The notes under the pieces: model-generated
What the model saw: the letters and a program-made list of their open reading frames with translations, nothing else
What the model was told of the DNA's origin: nothing
The model's database searches: none
Shown here: positions 5,201 to 6,460 of the stretch, in pieces
Layout: each line of letters begins with the position of its first letter
How positions within the stretch are numbered: the first letter of the stretch is position 1
Made by a program: the position numbers and the translations under genes
Assembly (NCBI GenBank): GCA_022710665.1
Contig: JAKLGN010000078.1
Coordinates: 1-6,460 of the forward strand
Source of the DNA: Methanoregula sp.
GTDB lineage: Archaea; Halobacteriota; Methanomicrobia; Methanomicrobiales; Methanospirillaceae
Length of the DNA: 6,460 nt
Reading direction: 5' to 3'

Positions 5201-6460
5201 ACCAATGGACCGGGAGAAGCTCGAGAGCATCAACATCATCAATGCCCTGCGGCGCGGGACCGTCCCCGCCAGCGGGCTTGAACGGATAGCTGTCGGCCTG
5301 GAGATCGTGGAAGATGTCATCGGCAGGCAGCTGGATTACGTGGCGCAGGGAGGCGGGGACACCAAGTTCGTCCGCGGGGAATACGGGAGCGGCAAGACGT
5401 TCCTTGTCGCCCGTGCCCTGGAGATTGCCCGCATCAAGGGTTTTGTCACCTCGCAGGTAGTGATCTCCTCGCAGACACCGCTCCATAAGCTGCGCGGGGT
5501 CTACCAGCAGATTGCGGCGAACCTCCGGACACCGGAGGAAGACCATGCCCTCAAGACCATCATCGACAACTGGCTGTTCGCCATCGAGAACCGCCTTCTT
5601 TCGGTGAGCGGGAGCGGGGCTGAAGATGCAAAACTCCAGTCTGCTACCGAGCGGGAGATCGAGGCCTCCCTTGCCGGGATCAGCGAGGTGAACACGGCGC
5701 TTGCTGCAGCCCTGCGGACATATTACCGGGCAAACAACGCGGGAGAGTTTGCCCTGGCGCAGGCTGCCCTCGGCTGGATCGCCGCGGAGCCCAACATCGG
5801 GCGGGACTTCAAGGCAAAGGCCGGGATCCGGGGGGACATTGACGATGCGGTCGCGTTCATCTTCCTCAGGGGACTCATTGCCATCATCCGCGGCGCGGGC
5901 TACCAGGGCCTTGCCATCGCTGTGGACGAGATCGAGACCACCCAGGGGCTCCAGCGAAGCCAGCGCGAGAAGGGTTACCAGACACTTGTCCAGATCATCG
6001 ACGCTCTTGACCGGGGAGAGATGCCCCGATGCTACTTCCTCTTCACCGGCACACCGGCGCTGTATGACGGGTCCCGTGGTATCCGTTCCATTCCCCCCCT
6101 CTACGACCGCATCAGCGTTGTGCAGGACGACACCTATAAAAATCCCCGCCAGCCGCAGATCATCCTTGTAAAGTTCGACACCGCCAAACTTGAGCAGGTC
6201 GCCCTGAAGGTGCTGGATGTGTACGCAAAGGCATACTCCGAGCCGGACCGCGAGCGGGTCTCCCACCGCTTTATCCGGGCGATGATCAAAAAGATCACAA
6301 CGCGTTTTGGCGGCCGCATCGATATCATCCCCCGTATATTCCTCAAGGAATTTGTCGATATCCTCGACAAGTGTGAGCTCTACGACGATTATAACCCGGC
6401 AGAGGGTTATGACTTCGATACCGATCACCTGCAGGGTGAGCTGAAGAAAGAGGAGGAGGC
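5181..6460 (+). CDS. BrxD/DUF2791-family P-loop ATPase (cut by right window edge)
   Basis: The 426 visible residues run open to the window end and probably lack only the C-terminal tail. The family signature is clear: INALRRGTVPASGLERIAVG near the N-terminus (19-38), Walker A GEYGSGKT (66-73, Lys72), VVISSQTPLHKL (93-104), Walker B LAIAVDEIE (244-252, Asp249, Glu250), the REKGYQTLVQIIDALD helix (262-277), a sensor-like FLFTGTPALYDG (286-297) and PPLYDRI (305-311) with a candidate arginine finger at Arg310. This matches the BREX-system ATP-binding protein BrxD, formerly DUF2791. Relatives occur in type 2 BREX phage-defence loci, where a BrxHI helicase is a usual partner, and, as I recall, in TerB-linked DNA-processing loci. 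The biochemical role of the family is poorly known. Start choice: ATG at 5181 behind GGAGAG. Calling this locus BREX is not justified, as no PglZ, methyltransferase or BrxC-type gene is in view. Confidence 0.88.
   Translation, partial: MNTPEPEPMDREKLESINIINALRRGTVPASGLERIAVGLEIVEDVIGRQLDYVAQGGGDTKFVRGEYGSGKTFLVARALEIARIKGFVTSQVVISSQTPLHKLRGVYQQIAANLRTPEEDHALKTIIDNWLFAIENRLLSVSGSGAEDAKLQSATEREIEASLAGISEVNTALAAALRTYYRANNAGEFALAQAALGWIAAEPNIGRDFKAKAGIRGDIDDAVAFIFLRGLIAIIRGAGYQGLAIAVDEIETTQGLQRSQREKGYQTLVQIIDALDRGEMPRCYFLFTGTPALYDGSRGIRSIPPLYDRISVVQDDTYKNPRQPQIILVKFDTAKLEQVALKVLDVYAKAYSEPDRERVSHRFIRAMIKKITTRFGGRIDIIPRIFLKEFVDILDKCELYDDYNPAEGYDFDTDHLQGELKKEEE

Noticed and set aside
4926..6428. 500-codon open frame on the minus strand
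   Set aside because: It is the antisense of the ATPase and of the TPR-winged-helix 3' end. The plus-strand frame has intact Walker motifs and family signatures, while the antisense product shows no recognisable motif. Long antisense frames are expected with this G/C-rich codon bias.
5181..6460. Complete BREX locus
   Set aside because: Only a BrxD-like ATPase is visible; no PglZ phosphatase, methyltransferase, BrxA/B or large BrxC-type gene is in the window, so a BREX label would overreach.
1..6460. CRISPR array, tRNA or insertion sequence
   Set aside because: No regularly spaced direct repeats, no cloverleaf-like segment and no transposase motif were seen on either strand; the short gaps contain only promoter-like and hairpin elements.

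Overview
The window looks like a chromosomal segment of a methanogenic archaeon, most likely from the Methanomicrobiales (Methanoregula/Methanosphaerula-like). The reasons are an archaeal-type CTP synthase, moderately high GC with strong C/G third-position bias, several genes that lack a Shine-Dalgarno site but have an A/T-rich TATA-like element about 25-30 nt before the start codon (leaderless pattern), and an exported TPR protein with N-glycosylation sequons. The genus is an inference from general resemblance, not from a search.

Layout. Positions 1-864 (minus) hold the synthetase half of CTP synthase (pyrG), cut by the window edge. Positions 865-1050 are non-coding, with a 10-bp inverted repeat that covers the pyrG ribosome-binding site and a GC-rich hairpin cluster. 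Positions 1051-1782 (plus) encode an exported, membrane-anchored TPR protein. It runs tail-to-tail, with a 10-nt gap, into a PaaI-like hotdog thioesterase at 1793-2218 (minus). A divergent promoter region (2219-2330) separates the thioesterase from a rightward cluster: a 76-aa unknown protein (2331-2561), a possible 36-aa peptide (2566-2676), an ALG5-like family 2 glycosyltransferase (2688-3395), a 602-aa TPR protein with a C-terminal winged helix (3392-5200), and a P-loop ATPase of the BrxD/DUF2791 family (5181 to beyond the right edge). None of the open frames shows a frameshift or internal stop.

How the genes fit together. The last three genes are tightly coupled: the glycosyltransferase and the TPR-winged-helix gene share an ATGA overlap, and the ATPase starts 20 nt inside the TPR-winged-helix gene behind a clear Shine-Dalgarno site. 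The most interesting part is the pair of TPR-winged-helix protein and BrxD-like ATPase. ATPases of this family are known from type 2 BREX phage-defence loci and from TerB-associated putative DNA-processing loci. Here the ATPase is paired with a TPR-scaffold protein whose C-terminal domain may play the part of a TerB_C-like or DNA-binding module. The window ends before the gene that would follow, so whether a helicase completes the system cannot be seen. No tRNA, rRNA, CRISPR array or insertion sequence was recognised.
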